Shown: piece by piece, positions 54,156 through 64,000 of the stretch | Layout of the letters: each line of letters begins with the position of its first letter | How positions within the stretch are numbered: the stretch's first letter is position 1 | Origin: Streptomyces sp. NBC_01775 | GTDB lineage: Bacteria; Actinomycetota; Actinomycetes; Streptomycetales; Streptomycetaceae | Assembly: GCF_035917675.1 (NCBI RefSeq) | Contig: NZ_CP109104.1 | Span: forward strand, 6,262,001-6,326,000 | Length of the DNA stretch: 64,000 bases | Direction of reading: 5' to 3' | The notes under the pieces: model-generated | Seen by the model: only the letters and a program-made list of their open reading frames with translations | Told to the model about the DNA's origin: nothing | Databases searched by the model: none | Program-made: the position numbers and the translations under genes

Positions 54156-54347
54156 GGGTACGGCTCCAGGGTGCGAGGGGGCCCGTGGGGGGCGTGGGGG
54201 GAGGGCGTCGCGGCTCGACAGTACCGGCCCGCCCCGGGGCGGGGTGCGCGGGGCGGCGAGGGGCGGGAAAGGGATTTGGCAGAGGGCGGCACGGGGCGTG
54301 TAAGGTTGGCGAAGCCGCCGCGGGGTAGCCCCCGGCGGACCAGATGC

Positions 54348-54420
<73 letters not shown>

Positions 54421-54427
54421 CGGAAAT

Positions 54428-54482
54428 GAGAGGCGAGCTGTGCTCACGGAATGCGTGAGCTGGCTCGTCTCCTTTGTTTTTG
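54428..54482 (+). terminator. T-tract terminator of tRNA-Ala copy 2
   Basis: Identical to the terminator at 49044-49098, ending CTTTGTTTTT. Between it and the leuS leader (54488-54744) no gene is apparent. Confidence 0.88.
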
Positions 54483-54744
54483 CGCGGTTCCGCCGCGCGT
54501 GGCGGGGGCTTCGCCGCCCGTTCCCCCCTGCGGTCGGTGGGGGTGTTGTGGGTGAGCTTCCTTCCGTTTCGGGTGCGCGGCTCTTTCGTCCGAGTCGGGT
54601 GGCGTCCCGGGCCAGGGCGGTCCTCGGAGCGAGGTGGCGTCCCGAGGCGGGATGGCGCTCCGACCTGGGGAGGCGGGGCTCTCCCGGCGGGCTCATCCGG
54701 CGGGGCTCTTCCGGGGCTCCAGGGAGGGCTCCTTGGGGTTGCGG

Positions 54745-54750
54745 TACTCT
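54745..54750 (+). promoter_or_regulatory. -10 box of the leuS leader transcript
   Basis: TACTCT ends 6 nt before the ATG of the leader peptide, so the leader peptide is probably translated from a leaderless message. Confidence 0.55.
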
Positions 54751-54756
54751 GGCCGC

Positions 54757-54795
54757 ATGCGTGCCGTACGCCTTCTGCTTAGCGAGCCGCGCTGA
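54757..54795 (+). CDS. leuS leader peptide, 12 aa with three Leu codons
   Basis: ATG at 54757 opens the peptide [12 protein letters not shown], ending in TGA at 54793. Three consecutive leucine codons (CTT CTG CTT, 54772-54780) sit just before a hairpin and terminator. This is the design of a classical attenuator: low charged tRNA-Leu stalls the ribosome at these codons. Attenuators upstream of leuS in some streptomycetes have been predicted computationally, as I recall. Confidence 0.8.
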   Translation: MRAVRLLLSEPR

Positions 54796-54868
54796 ATCAC
54801 CGCCGGACCCCCTCACCGGGGCCGGACTCGGCGCGGCTCCCCCTCCTGTGCGAGGGGTTTTTTCGTTT
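54785..54868 (+). promoter_or_regulatory. leuS attenuator: competing hairpins and T-tract terminator
   Basis: AGCCGCGC (54785-54792, end of the leader peptide) pairs with GCGCGGCT (54831-54838), enclosing an inner stem CCGG-CCCC/GGGGCCGG (54803-54825). The terminator is CCCCTC (54840-54845) with GAGGGG (54852-54857), then TTTTTTCGTTTT. CCCCTC also occurs at 54809-54814 and can compete for GAGGGG, and GGGG at 54818-54821 can pair with the terminator's C arm. Stalling at the Leu codons would cover AGCCGCGC and free these alternatives. Confidence 0.75.
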
Positions 54869-54910
54869 TGGGAGCGCTGGGCAGAGACGACCGATGGAGC
54901 TTTGAGGACG

Positions 54911-57784
<2,874 letters not shown>

Positions 57785-57874
57785 GCGACGCTGCCCGGAT
57801 ACGACCAGTACCGCACGGGGGTGATCGAATCTCCGTTCATCCGGTGGGGCGTCCGGGGCGGTTCTCTTGGGGCA

Positions 57875-57910
57875 CGTGACCGCATGGGGCTGTGGCCCCG
57901 TGCGGTCACG
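57875..57910 (+). terminator. 16-bp hairpin terminator after leuS
   Basis: CGTGACCGCATGGGGC (57875-57890) pairs with 57895-57910, with a single wobble pair and a 4-nt loop. Confidence 0.82.
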
Positions 57911-58050
57911 CGGCCGTTGTGGGCTCCGTCGTGGAGCTCCCCCTACGGGAATTTTGCGGGGACGCTCCGGGTCCCGGCGGAACCTGCCGTCCTCCTCGCC
58001 CGTTTACGCTGAACTGGAGACGGTGCGGCGATCGGACGGAGGAGCGACCC

Positions 58051-58869
58051 GTGGACGTGGGACTGGTCATCGGCCTGGTGCTCTTCCTGGTCTTCTTGAC
58101 ATTCGGAGTGATCGTCACGGTGCGCGCCACGCGAGCCGTGAAGCGCGGTGTCGAGCGGACGGGCGCCCAGGTCAGGCGCACGGTCGAGGAGACGACTCTC
58201 AAAGCGCGCGGAATGCAGCCCGGACCCGTCGGTGAAGTCGCGCGCGTCCGCATGGAGTTGCGCTCCTCCATCGACAGCACGCGCAGGGCCCTGGAGGCGG
58301 GTGCCCAGGACGATCCGGCGCTGAAGGAAGCCGTCACCTTGCTGGACCAGCTCCATGAGCACGCCAGACAGCTCGACGGAGAGCTGCGCCTGCTGATGGA
58401 GGGCGAGCCGGACCGCGCGCGCATCGCGGCCAGGCTGCCCGACGCGCGCGACCGGATGAAGCACATCAAGGAGTCCGCCGACTCCTTGCGCTTCGCCGCC
58501 CAGGACCGGGCACGTCAGTTCGACGCCGAAGGGCTGGACGACCTGCGCGGCAGGATCGACATCGAGACGGGAGCCCTGCGCCACTGGGATCCCACCCCCG
58601 GCCGGAAGCCGCGCGACCCCCTGGCGGACCCTGCCCTGGCTCCCGATCCGCCGTCGGACGCTACCCGAAAGCCGGACCAGCACGGCCGGCACTCCACGGC
58701 GGCCGGTGAGCACCGGTCCGACTCCCAGGAAGACCGCCGCTCCCAGGCCGGCCAGGCAGCGCTGGGGCCCGCGGGCCAGGGGCTGGACCCGTCCCTCACC
58801 GACCCGACGGCCGAGCGGAAGCACGCGGAGCCCGGCTTCGAGAAGCGTCGGCCGCGGAGCGCCTCCTGA
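58051..58869 (+). CDS. membrane-anchored coiled-coil protein (272 aa)
   Basis: An N-terminal transmembrane helix (VGLVIGLVLFLVFLTFGVIV) is followed by a helical, heptad-like region at about 25-170 (RMELRSSIDSTRRALEAG...LLDQLHEHARQLDGELR), then about 90 disordered charged residues. GTG at 58051 has GGAGGAG 8 nt upstream. No catalytic motif is visible. It is likely a conserved actinobacterial hypothetical and lies between leuS and the DegV gene. Confidence 0.78.
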   Translation: MDVGLVIGLVLFLVFLTFGVIVTVRATRAVKRGVERTGAQVRRTVEETTLKARGMQPGPVGEVARVRMELRSSIDSTRRALEAGAQDDPALKEAVTLLDQLHEHARQLDGELRLLMEGEPDRARIAARLPDARDRMKHIKESADSLRFAAQDRARQFDAEGLDDLRGRIDIETGALRHWDPTPGRKPRDPLADPALAPDPPSDATRKPDQHGRHSTAAGEHRSDSQEDRRSQAGQAALGPAGQGLDPSLTDPTAERKHAEPGFEKRRPRSAS

Positions 58870-58891
58870 ACGGTTCCGTCCCCGCGCCCGA

Positions 58892-58897
58892 TAACCT
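58892..58897 (+). promoter_or_regulatory. -10 box of the DegV gene, leaderless spacing
   Basis: TAACCT ends 7 nt before ATG at 58905, and no Shine-Dalgarno intervenes. Confidence 0.45.
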
Positions 58898-58904
58898 CCG
58901 TTCC

Positions 58905-59750
58905 ATGCACGGCCCCGTCGCGATCCTCACCGATTCCACGGCCTACCTGCCTCCGGCCGCCCTGCGGCGGCACGGGATCGAGGCCGTTCCGCTGACCGTC
59001 GTACTCGGCGACCAGGCACTGGAGGAGGGCACGGAGATCTCCGCCCGCTCCCTGGAGGCCGCGCTGCGCGAGCGGCGCCCCGTCACCACCTCGCGACCCA
59101 GCCCCGAGATGTTCGCGCGGGCCTACCGGGCCGCCTCCGAGGCGGGGGCGGCCGGAATCGTGTCCCTGCATCTGTCGGCGGAGTTCTCCGGTACGTACGA
59201 CGCCGCGCTGTTGGCCGCCAGGGAGGCGCCGGTGCCGGTGCGGGTGGTCGACACGGGGGTCGTCGCCATGGCCCTGGGCTTCTGCGCCCTGGCTGCGGCG
59301 GAGTGCGCCGGGGCGGGAGGAAGCCTGGACGAGGCCGTGGCCGCCGCTGAGAAGCGCGCGGAGCGCACCTCGGCGCTCTTCTACGTGGACACGCTGGACT
59401 ATCTGCGCCGGGGCGGCAGGATCGGCGCGGCCCAGGCCCTGTTGGGATCGGCGCTCGCCTTCAAGCCCCTGCTCGAACTGGCGGACGGCCGCATCGGCAT
59501 GCTGGAGAAGGTACGGACGGCGTCCAAAGCCATCGCCCGGCTCGAGGAGATCGTGGTCGAGCGGGCCGGTGACGCGCCCGTGGACATCGCCGTACACCAC
59601 CTCGCCAGCCCCGAACGGGCCGAGCAGCTCGCCGACCGCCTTCGCGAGCGGGTGCCTGGCCTGCGAGAACTCCATGTGAGCGAGGTCGGGGCCGTGATCG
59701 GCGCCCACACCGGCCCCGGGCTGCTGGGAGTCGTGCTCTCACTCAGATGA
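58905..59750 (+). CDS. DegV family fatty acid-binding protein
   Basis: The 281-aa protein begins VAILTDSTAYLPP and has SRPSPEMFARAY, LHLSAEFSGTYDAA and YLRRGGRIGAAQALLGSALAFKPLLEL, the family signatures. DegV (FakB) proteins hold a fatty acid for phosphorylation by FakA; whether a FakA partner exists cannot be seen here. It directly precedes comEA. Confidence 0.93.
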   Translation: MHGPVAILTDSTAYLPPAALRRHGIEAVPLTVVLGDQALEEGTEISARSLEAALRERRPVTTSRPSPEMFARAYRAASEAGAAGIVSLHLSAEFSGTYDAALLAAREAPVPVRVVDTGVVAMALGFCALAAAECAGAGGSLDEAVAAAEKRAERTSALFYVDTLDYLRRGGRIGAAQALLGSALAFKPLLELADGRIGMLEKVRTASKAIARLEEIVVERAGDAPVDIAVHHLASPERAEQLADRLRERVPGLRELHVSEVGAVIGAHTGPGLLGVVLSLR

Positions 59751-59759
59751 GTGAGCGAG

Positions 59760-59786
59760 TTATCCACAACTCGCGGGTTTTCCACG
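59760..59786. promoter_or_regulatory. two DnaA-box-like sequences upstream of comEA
   Basis: TTATCCACA (59760-59768) equals the classical DnaA box, and TTTTCCACG (59778-59786) is a close relative, 18 bp further on. They lie between the DegV and comEA genes. Binding is not shown. Confidence 0.5.
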
Positions 59787-59838
59787 GGAATTGAGCAAGA
59801 TCACTGCGGTGGGCCATGGGTGCCTACCGTCGGTGGGC

Positions 59839-61953
59839 ATGAGCGCACGAGCAGGAGCGAAGACAGGTACGGACCCGGACGCGAGCGGGGAGATGAGGCT
59901 GCCCGCCCTGGGCATGCCCGGGGGCCGGGATCCCGAGCGGGAACGGGATCGGCGCGGGGCTGAGGACCGGAGTCGAGCCGGCGCAGGGACCGGGGCACGG
60001 GCAGGAGCCGGTGAGCATAGGGGCGAGGCGGGGGCATGGGGCGGGGACGAAGAGGCCGTCGGCCCGGGGCGTGAAGGAGCCGCGGAGCGGGAGCAGGCGG
60101 ATGCCGCCGGGTGGGGGCGTGCGGGCTCTGCCGGGTGGGAGGGGGAGGATCACGCAGCGCGGGGGCGCGTAGGGGGCGCCACGCGGGGGCGGGGGAACTA
60201 TGCCGGGTGGCAGCCGGCGGGGGCGTTCGGGGCGGCTGAGGGAGCTGTCGGGGGAGCCTCGGGGTCGCTTACGGGATCACTCGGGGAGGGAGACGGCCGG
60301 CGAAGCTCGGTGGACGCGGACGGGGCGTGGGGGCCGGCCGCATCCGCGGGGGAGCCGGAGCTCACGCGATCCGGCCCCTCCGGTGACCCGGACGCCAGGA
60401 CGGTGACGCGGCGCCCAGCCCGGCGCCGCCCGCCCAGGGGCCCGCGTGGGAATCCTGGGACGGGCCCGGGGAGGCCCGGCGGGTCCAGGCTGCGGCGCAC
60501 CCGGAAGACCCCGGGCTCCCGCGTGGCGGCGACCCGCGCGGAAGCCCTCCTCGCGGAGCCGGAAGCCCCGGGCCCGCCCTCCTCTTCCACCTCCTTCGGT
60601 GTCGAGCCCAACGCTCCCGTGCGCGATGAGCCCCTCCCTGTCATGCCACATGACGAGGCCGTCGCGGCGGCTCGCGAGGCCGTGCTCCTCGGCAAGGAGC
60701 GCAGGCGCCGCCAACGGGCCACGCGCGCGGGCGTGGAGCCGGGACCGGTTCCGTCCGTGAGCGCGCCGGAGGAAGACCACCTGCCGGATCCCGGTGCCCC
60801 TGGCGGCGGCTCCCGGCGCGCCGTGGGGGAGTGGCCGGAGGGCACGGAGCGCTCGCGACCCCCGGGGCACGCGGAGACCGGACGTGGGGAGCCGTGGGCA
60901 GGAGATAGGACCGGCACCGGCACTGGGGCCGGGCGTGGCAGGCGCTGGCATGGCGGCCAGAGCGCGAGCTCGGCCGACGGGGCGCGACCGCGGCGGGGAG
61001 ACAGCGGAGGCGTGTCGGCGACCGAGGACTCAGGGCTCGAGCACGGGGTCCGGGCTGGGCGTGTGGAGGCGTGGCGGGAGGGCGAGGGCGGTGCCGCTCG
61101 CCGTGGGGAGCCGTGGCAGGGGGAGGGGGGAGACGCTGGGCGCGTGGGGGACGGCTTCTTCGCGGAGCAGCGGTCCGAGGAGCGGCTCTCGCTCCGGGAG
61201 CGGGCCGGGCTCGCCCTGGGGGAGCGGCTGCCGGTGTGGCTGCGCTCGCGATGCGGGGTCGAGCCGAAGACGCTGGTGGCGCTGTCGCTGGTGCTGCTGG
61301 TCGCCGTCGGGTTCGCGGTCCACCACTTCTGGACGGGGCGGCCCCAGCCCGTGGCCGCTCCGGCCGAGCAGCGGCCCCGGGGCGCCGGCGGCCCGTCCCC
61401 CGGCTTCCCCTCCTCGGCCACGTCGCCCGTGGCGGGGGCCCCGCCCGGAGCGGGTGGGGCGGCATCCTCCGGCAAGCGGCTGGTGGTCGACGTCTCGGGG
61501 AAGGTCCGAAAGCCCGGGGTGCGCCGGCTGCCCTCCGGATCGCGGGTCGCTGACGCGCTGGAGGCGGCGGGAGGGCTGCGTCCCGGCGCTGACACGAGCG
61601 GTCTCAACCGCGCCCGGCTGCTCGTCGACGGCGAGCAGATCGTGGTGGGGACACCCGGCAAAGGGAAGGGAGGACCACAGCCAGGAGCACCGGGGCCGGG
61701 GCCGGGCTCGGGATCGACCGCCGCGGCTGCCTCCGGGGGCTCGGCGGCAGGACCGAGCGGCGCCCCGATCAGCCTCAGCTCGGCGACCCCTGAGCAACTG
61801 GAGACTCTGCCGGGCGTGGGCCCGGTGCTGGCGCAGCACATCGTGGATTACCGCACGGAGCACGGCGGGTTCAGCTCCATCGACCAGTTGCAGCAGGTCA
61901 ACGGGATCGGGGACAAGCGGTTCGCGGACATCAAGCCGCAGGTGACCCCATGA
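59839..61953 (+). CDS. comEA: ComEA-like DNA-binding protein with very long N-terminus
   Basis: From ATG at 59839 the product is 704 aa. About 470 Gly/Arg/Glu/Ala-rich, disordered residues precede a transmembrane helix (LVALSLVLLVAVGFAVHHFW, about 476-497). Then come a SLBB domain (RLVVDVSGKVRKPGVRRLPS, from about 545) and a helix-hairpin-helix pair (ISLSSATPEQLETLPGVGPV, 644-704). The last two make ComEA, which binds DNA for uptake through ComEC. The N-terminus is far longer than in Bacillus ComEA (about 200 aa); part may be untranslated. TACCGT at 59825-59830 lies 8 nt before the ATG. Confidence 0.88.
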   Translation: MSARAGAKTGTDPDASGEMRLPALGMPGGRDPERERDRRGAEDRSRAGAGTGARAGAGEHRGEAGAWGGDEEAVGPGREGAAEREQADAAGWGRAGSAGWEGEDHAARGRVGGATRGRGNYAGWQPAGAFGAAEGAVGGASGSLTGSLGEGDGRRSSVDADGAWGPAASAGEPELTRSGPSGDPDARTVTRRPARRRPPRGPRGNPGTGPGRPGGSRLRRTRKTPGSRVAATRAEALLAEPEAPGPPSSSTSFGVEPNAPVRDEPLPVMPHDEAVAAAREAVLLGKERRRRQRATRAGVEPGPVPSVSAPEEDHLPDPGAPGGGSRRAVGEWPEGTERSRPPGHAETGRGEPWAGDRTGTGTGAGRGRRWHGGQSASSADGARPRRGDSGGVSATEDSGLEHGVRAGRVEAWREGEGGAARRGEPWQGEGGDAGRVGDGFFAEQRSEERLSLRERAGLALGERLPVWLRSRCGVEPKTLVALSLVLLVAVGFAVHHFWTGRPQPVAAPAEQRPRGAGGPSPGFPSSATSPVAGAPPGAGGAASSGKRLVVDVSGKVRKPGVRRLPSGSRVADALEAAGGLRPGADTSGLNRARLLVDGEQIVVGTPGKGKGGPQPGAPGPGPGSGSTAAAASGGSAAGPSGAPISLSSATPEQLETLPGVGPVLAQHIVDYRTEHGGFSSIDQLQQVNGIGDKRFADIKPQVTP

Positions 61954-64000
61954 GTCCTGTGGCGGGGGAGGCCGCGCGGACGAGGCCTGCTCCTCCTTCG
62001 GCCTCCCCGGGTGCCCGGCCCGCGCTGGGGGACGCCCAGCCCCGGCAGGAGGCGCCGCCGGACCTGCGGCTGATTCCGCCCGCCTTGGCGGCATGGGCAG
62101 CGGCGGCGGTCGCGCTGAGGGTCTCCGGTCCGGTGGCGGCCATCGGTATCGCCGTGTGCGGCCTCGCCGGGCTCGCCCTGTTCGCCGCGGGCATCGGAGG
62201 CAGACACAGGCGCCGGTCCCGCCCGGCTGCGGGGGAGAGCAGGGCTCCTCGGGCCCCGACGGGAGCCGGGGTGCACCGGGCCGGGCTGATCGGTGTCGCG
62301 GTCGCCTTGCTGTGCGCTGCGGCGGCGGGTACGAGCGCCGCTTTGCACGCGGCGGATGTGCGCCGGGGCCCGTTGCCGGACCTCGCGAAGAGCTACGCAC
62401 ACACGCAGGCCGAGATCACCGTCACCGGGGACCCGCGGGCGACGCGTTCGCAGGTGCGGGGAGCGCGGGCCTCGGCGGGGGTGATCGTGATCCCAGCGGA
62501 GGTGGTGCGGCTTCCCGCCCCCGGTGGCGGAAGCGCCAGAGGTGCCGACGGCGCCGAGGAGGGCACCTGGGCCCGGCTGCGGACGCCGGTGCTGCTCATG
62601 GTCGTCCTGGACAACGGCGAATCCGGGACCGGCGATGAGAGCCGGGCTGCCGTACGGAAGCGGGCGGAGTGGCTACGGCTGTTGCCCTCCACCGGGCTGC
62701 GGGTGAACGCGCGCCTGGCGCCTCCGGCGGACGACCGGCCTGGCGGCAGGGGCATCGCGGCCGTGCTGCGGGTCAGTGCCCGAGCACCGCACGTGGTGCG
62801 GGGGCCGACGACGACGCAGCGCGTGGCGGGCGAGCTGCGTGCGGGCCTGCGGGCCGCCTGCGAAGGGCTGGGCGCGGATGCCAGGGGTCTGTTGCCGGGG
62901 CTGGTGGTCGGGGACACCTCGCGGCTGCGGCCGGAGCTGGAAGACGCCTTCCGGGCGACGGACATGACCCACCTGACAGCTGTCAGCGGGGCAAACCTTT
63001 CCATTCTCCTGGTGCTGCTCATCGGTCCGCCCGGGCTGGCGCACAGGGCGGAGCGCGGAGGACTGGCGCCGAGGCTGGGACTGTCACTGCGCGGCACGGC
63101 CGTGGTGGGGGCGCTGTTGACGCTGGCCTTCGTGGTGGTGTGCCGTCCGGAGCCGAGTGTGCTGCGGGCCGCCGCGTGCGGGCTGATCACCATCGCGGCG
63201 ATCGGCACGGGACGGCGCCGGTCGCTGCTGCCCGCGCTGGCGGCGGCTGTGCTGCTGCTCGTGTTCTACGACCCGTGGCTGGCGCGGGATTTCGGGTTCC
63301 TCCTCTCCGTGCTTGCGACGGCTTCGCTGCTGCTGGTGGCTCCGCGCTGGTGCGAGGCGCTGCGGCGGCGGGGCTGGCCGCCGCGTATCGCGGAGGCCCT
63401 GGCGGCAGCGGCGGCGGCCCAGGCGGCGTGTGCTCCGGTGGTCGCGGTGCTGGCGGCGCATGTGAGCCTGGTGGCGGTGCCGTGCAATCTGCTGGCGGAG
63501 TTCGCGGTAGCGCCCGCAACGGTGCTGGGGTTCACCGCGCTGGCGGGGGCGCCCCTGGCGATGCCGGCGGCGAAGGGGCTGGCCTGGCTGGCGAGTTGGC
63601 CGGTGGAGGCGATCGCGGGCATCGCGCGCACCGGTGCGGAGCTGCCGGGGGCAGAGATCGGCTGGCCCGGATCGTGGGCCGGAGCGCTGGGGCTGGCGGC
63701 TGTGCTGGGCGGACTGCTGATGGTGGCGGCGCGGCTTCGGCTGCCGCACCGGCCGTGGCTGTGTGCCGGGTGCGCGCTGGTGTTGCTGGTGGCGGTGACC
63801 CGGCCCGCGCCGCTGGTGCGGCCGTTCACGGGCTGGCCGCCGACGGGCTGGCGGATGGTGGCCTGCGATGTGGGGCAGGGCGACGCGCTGGCGTTGGCGG
63901 TGGACGGGGAGCGTGGCGGCTCGGGCGGGGCCGTGGTCGTGGACGCGGGGCCCGATCCGGAAGCCGTGGACCGGTGCCTGCGGGATCTGGGGGTGACCAG
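61950..64000 (+). CDS. comEC: ComEC/Rec2 DNA translocase, 3' end outside window
   Basis: ATG at 61950 overlaps the comEA stop (ATGA). The 683 codons present give an N-terminal hydrophobic pair, an outside domain, the competence domain (DMTHLTAVSGANLSILLVLL, near residue 345) with many helices, and the start of the metallo-beta-lactamase domain (MVACDVGQGDALALAVDGE, from about residue 635). The gene continues past the window end. It forms the membrane channel for single-stranded DNA with ComEA; natural competence in Streptomyces is not established, so its role here is open. Confidence 0.95.
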   Translation, partial: MSPVAGEAARTRPAPPSASPGARPALGDAQPRQEAPPDLRLIPPALAAWAAAAVALRVSGPVAAIGIAVCGLAGLALFAAGIGGRHRRRSRPAAGESRAPRAPTGAGVHRAGLIGVAVALLCAAAAGTSAALHAADVRRGPLPDLAKSYAHTQAEITVTGDPRATRSQVRGARASAGVIVIPAEVVRLPAPGGGSARGADGAEEGTWARLRTPVLLMVVLDNGESGTGDESRAAVRKRAEWLRLLPSTGLRVNARLAPPADDRPGGRGIAAVLRVSARAPHVVRGPTTTQRVAGELRAGLRAACEGLGADARGLLPGLVVGDTSRLRPELEDAFRATDMTHLTAVSGANLSILLVLLIGPPGLAHRAERGGLAPRLGLSLRGTAVVGALLTLAFVVVCRPEPSVLRAAACGLITIAAIGTGRRRSLLPALAAAVLLLVFYDPWLARDFGFLLSVLATASLLLVAPRWCEALRRRGWPPRIAEALAAAAAAQAACAPVVAVLAAHVSLVAVPCNLLAEFAVAPATVLGFTALAGAPLAMPAAKGLAWLASWPVEAIAGIARTGAELPGAEIGWPGSWAGALGLAAVLGGLLMVAARLRLPHRPWLCAGCALVLLVAVTRPAPLVRPFTGWPPTGWRMVACDVGQGDALALAVDGERGGSGGAVVVDAGPDPEAVDRCLRDLGVT

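Noticed and set aside
54440..54910. N-terminal extension of leuS reading upstream through the tRNA terminator
   Set aside because: The frame crosses the tRNA-Ala terminator, the leader peptide and the attenuator; GAGGA and the family N-terminus support 54911.
59760..59786. Replication origin
   Set aside because: Only two DnaA-box-like sequences, and none of the genes that flank oriC (dnaA, dnaN, rpmH) are present.

Overview
This is a 64 kb stretch of a high-GC actinobacterial chromosome, almost certainly a Streptomyces or close relative. The evidence is the extreme third-position GC, many GTG starts, the mreBCD-PBP2-RodA cell-wall cluster, a large RNase E/G with arginine-rich flanks, and a gene order (tig, clpP1, clpP2, clpX, valS, folC, ndk, mreBCD, mrdA, rodA ... 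rne, rplU, rpmA, obg, proB, proA, nadD, rsfS, leuS, comEA, comEC) that I recall as the conserved Streptomyces core order. No integrase, transposase or CRISPR array was seen.

Region by region. 1-4.1 kb: a membrane acyltransferase, a 64-aa membrane protein, divergent tRNA-Gly and tRNA-Pro, and trigger factor. 4.1-7.2 kb: the Clp protease genes clpP1, clpP2 and clpX, preceded by three evenly spaced ClgR-like operator half-palindromes. 7.3-9.5 kb: two tandem paralogous P/G/Q-rich membrane proteins on the minus strand. 9.6-14.9 kb: valS, folC, a DUF4233 membrane protein and ndk. 15.2-21.5 kb: mreB, mreC, mreD, a class B PBP and rodA, a lateral or spore wall synthesis cluster with tight couplings. 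21.7-26.6 kb: a B12-type radical SAM protein and its DUF2344 partner, separated by a small secreted protein and a repetitive hydrophobic protein. 26.8-33.8 kb: RNase E/G, ribosomal proteins L21 and L27, and the Obg GTPase. 33.9-37.5 kb: a secreted phospholipase D-like protein and a large CDP-glycerol glycerophosphotransferase-like membrane protein, both minus strand. 37.8-41.2 kb: proB, a small unknown gene, and proA (proline synthesis).

41.2-48.8 kb: two related single-pass membrane proteins, an M48 metalloprotease that overlaps the second one tail to tail, a 56-aa membrane protein, nadD, an LCP-type protein, rsfS and a histidine phosphatase. 48.96-54.49 kb: two identical 141-bp copies of a tRNA-Ala(GGC) gene plus its T-tract terminator, 5,384 bp apart, bracketing an XRE regulator, a drug-type MFS exporter, two small CxxC proteins and a GT87 mannosyltransferase-like protein. 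54.7-57.8 kb: leuS behind a leucine-rich leader peptide and a terminator, a classical attenuator. 58.0-64.0 kb: a coiled-coil membrane protein, a DegV protein, and the DNA-uptake genes comEA and comEC (comEC runs off the window).

The most informative non-coding signals are the triple ClgR-like array, the leuS attenuator, the tRNA-Ala direct repeats, a run of promoters whose -10 box lies 6-8 nt from the start codon (leaderless transcripts), and two genes whose best start is CTG. I do not see a clearly undescribed multi-gene system; the best candidates for new biology are the paired membrane proteins at 41.2-43.4 kb, the tandem paralogs at 7.3-9.5 kb and the repeat protein at 24.4 kb.
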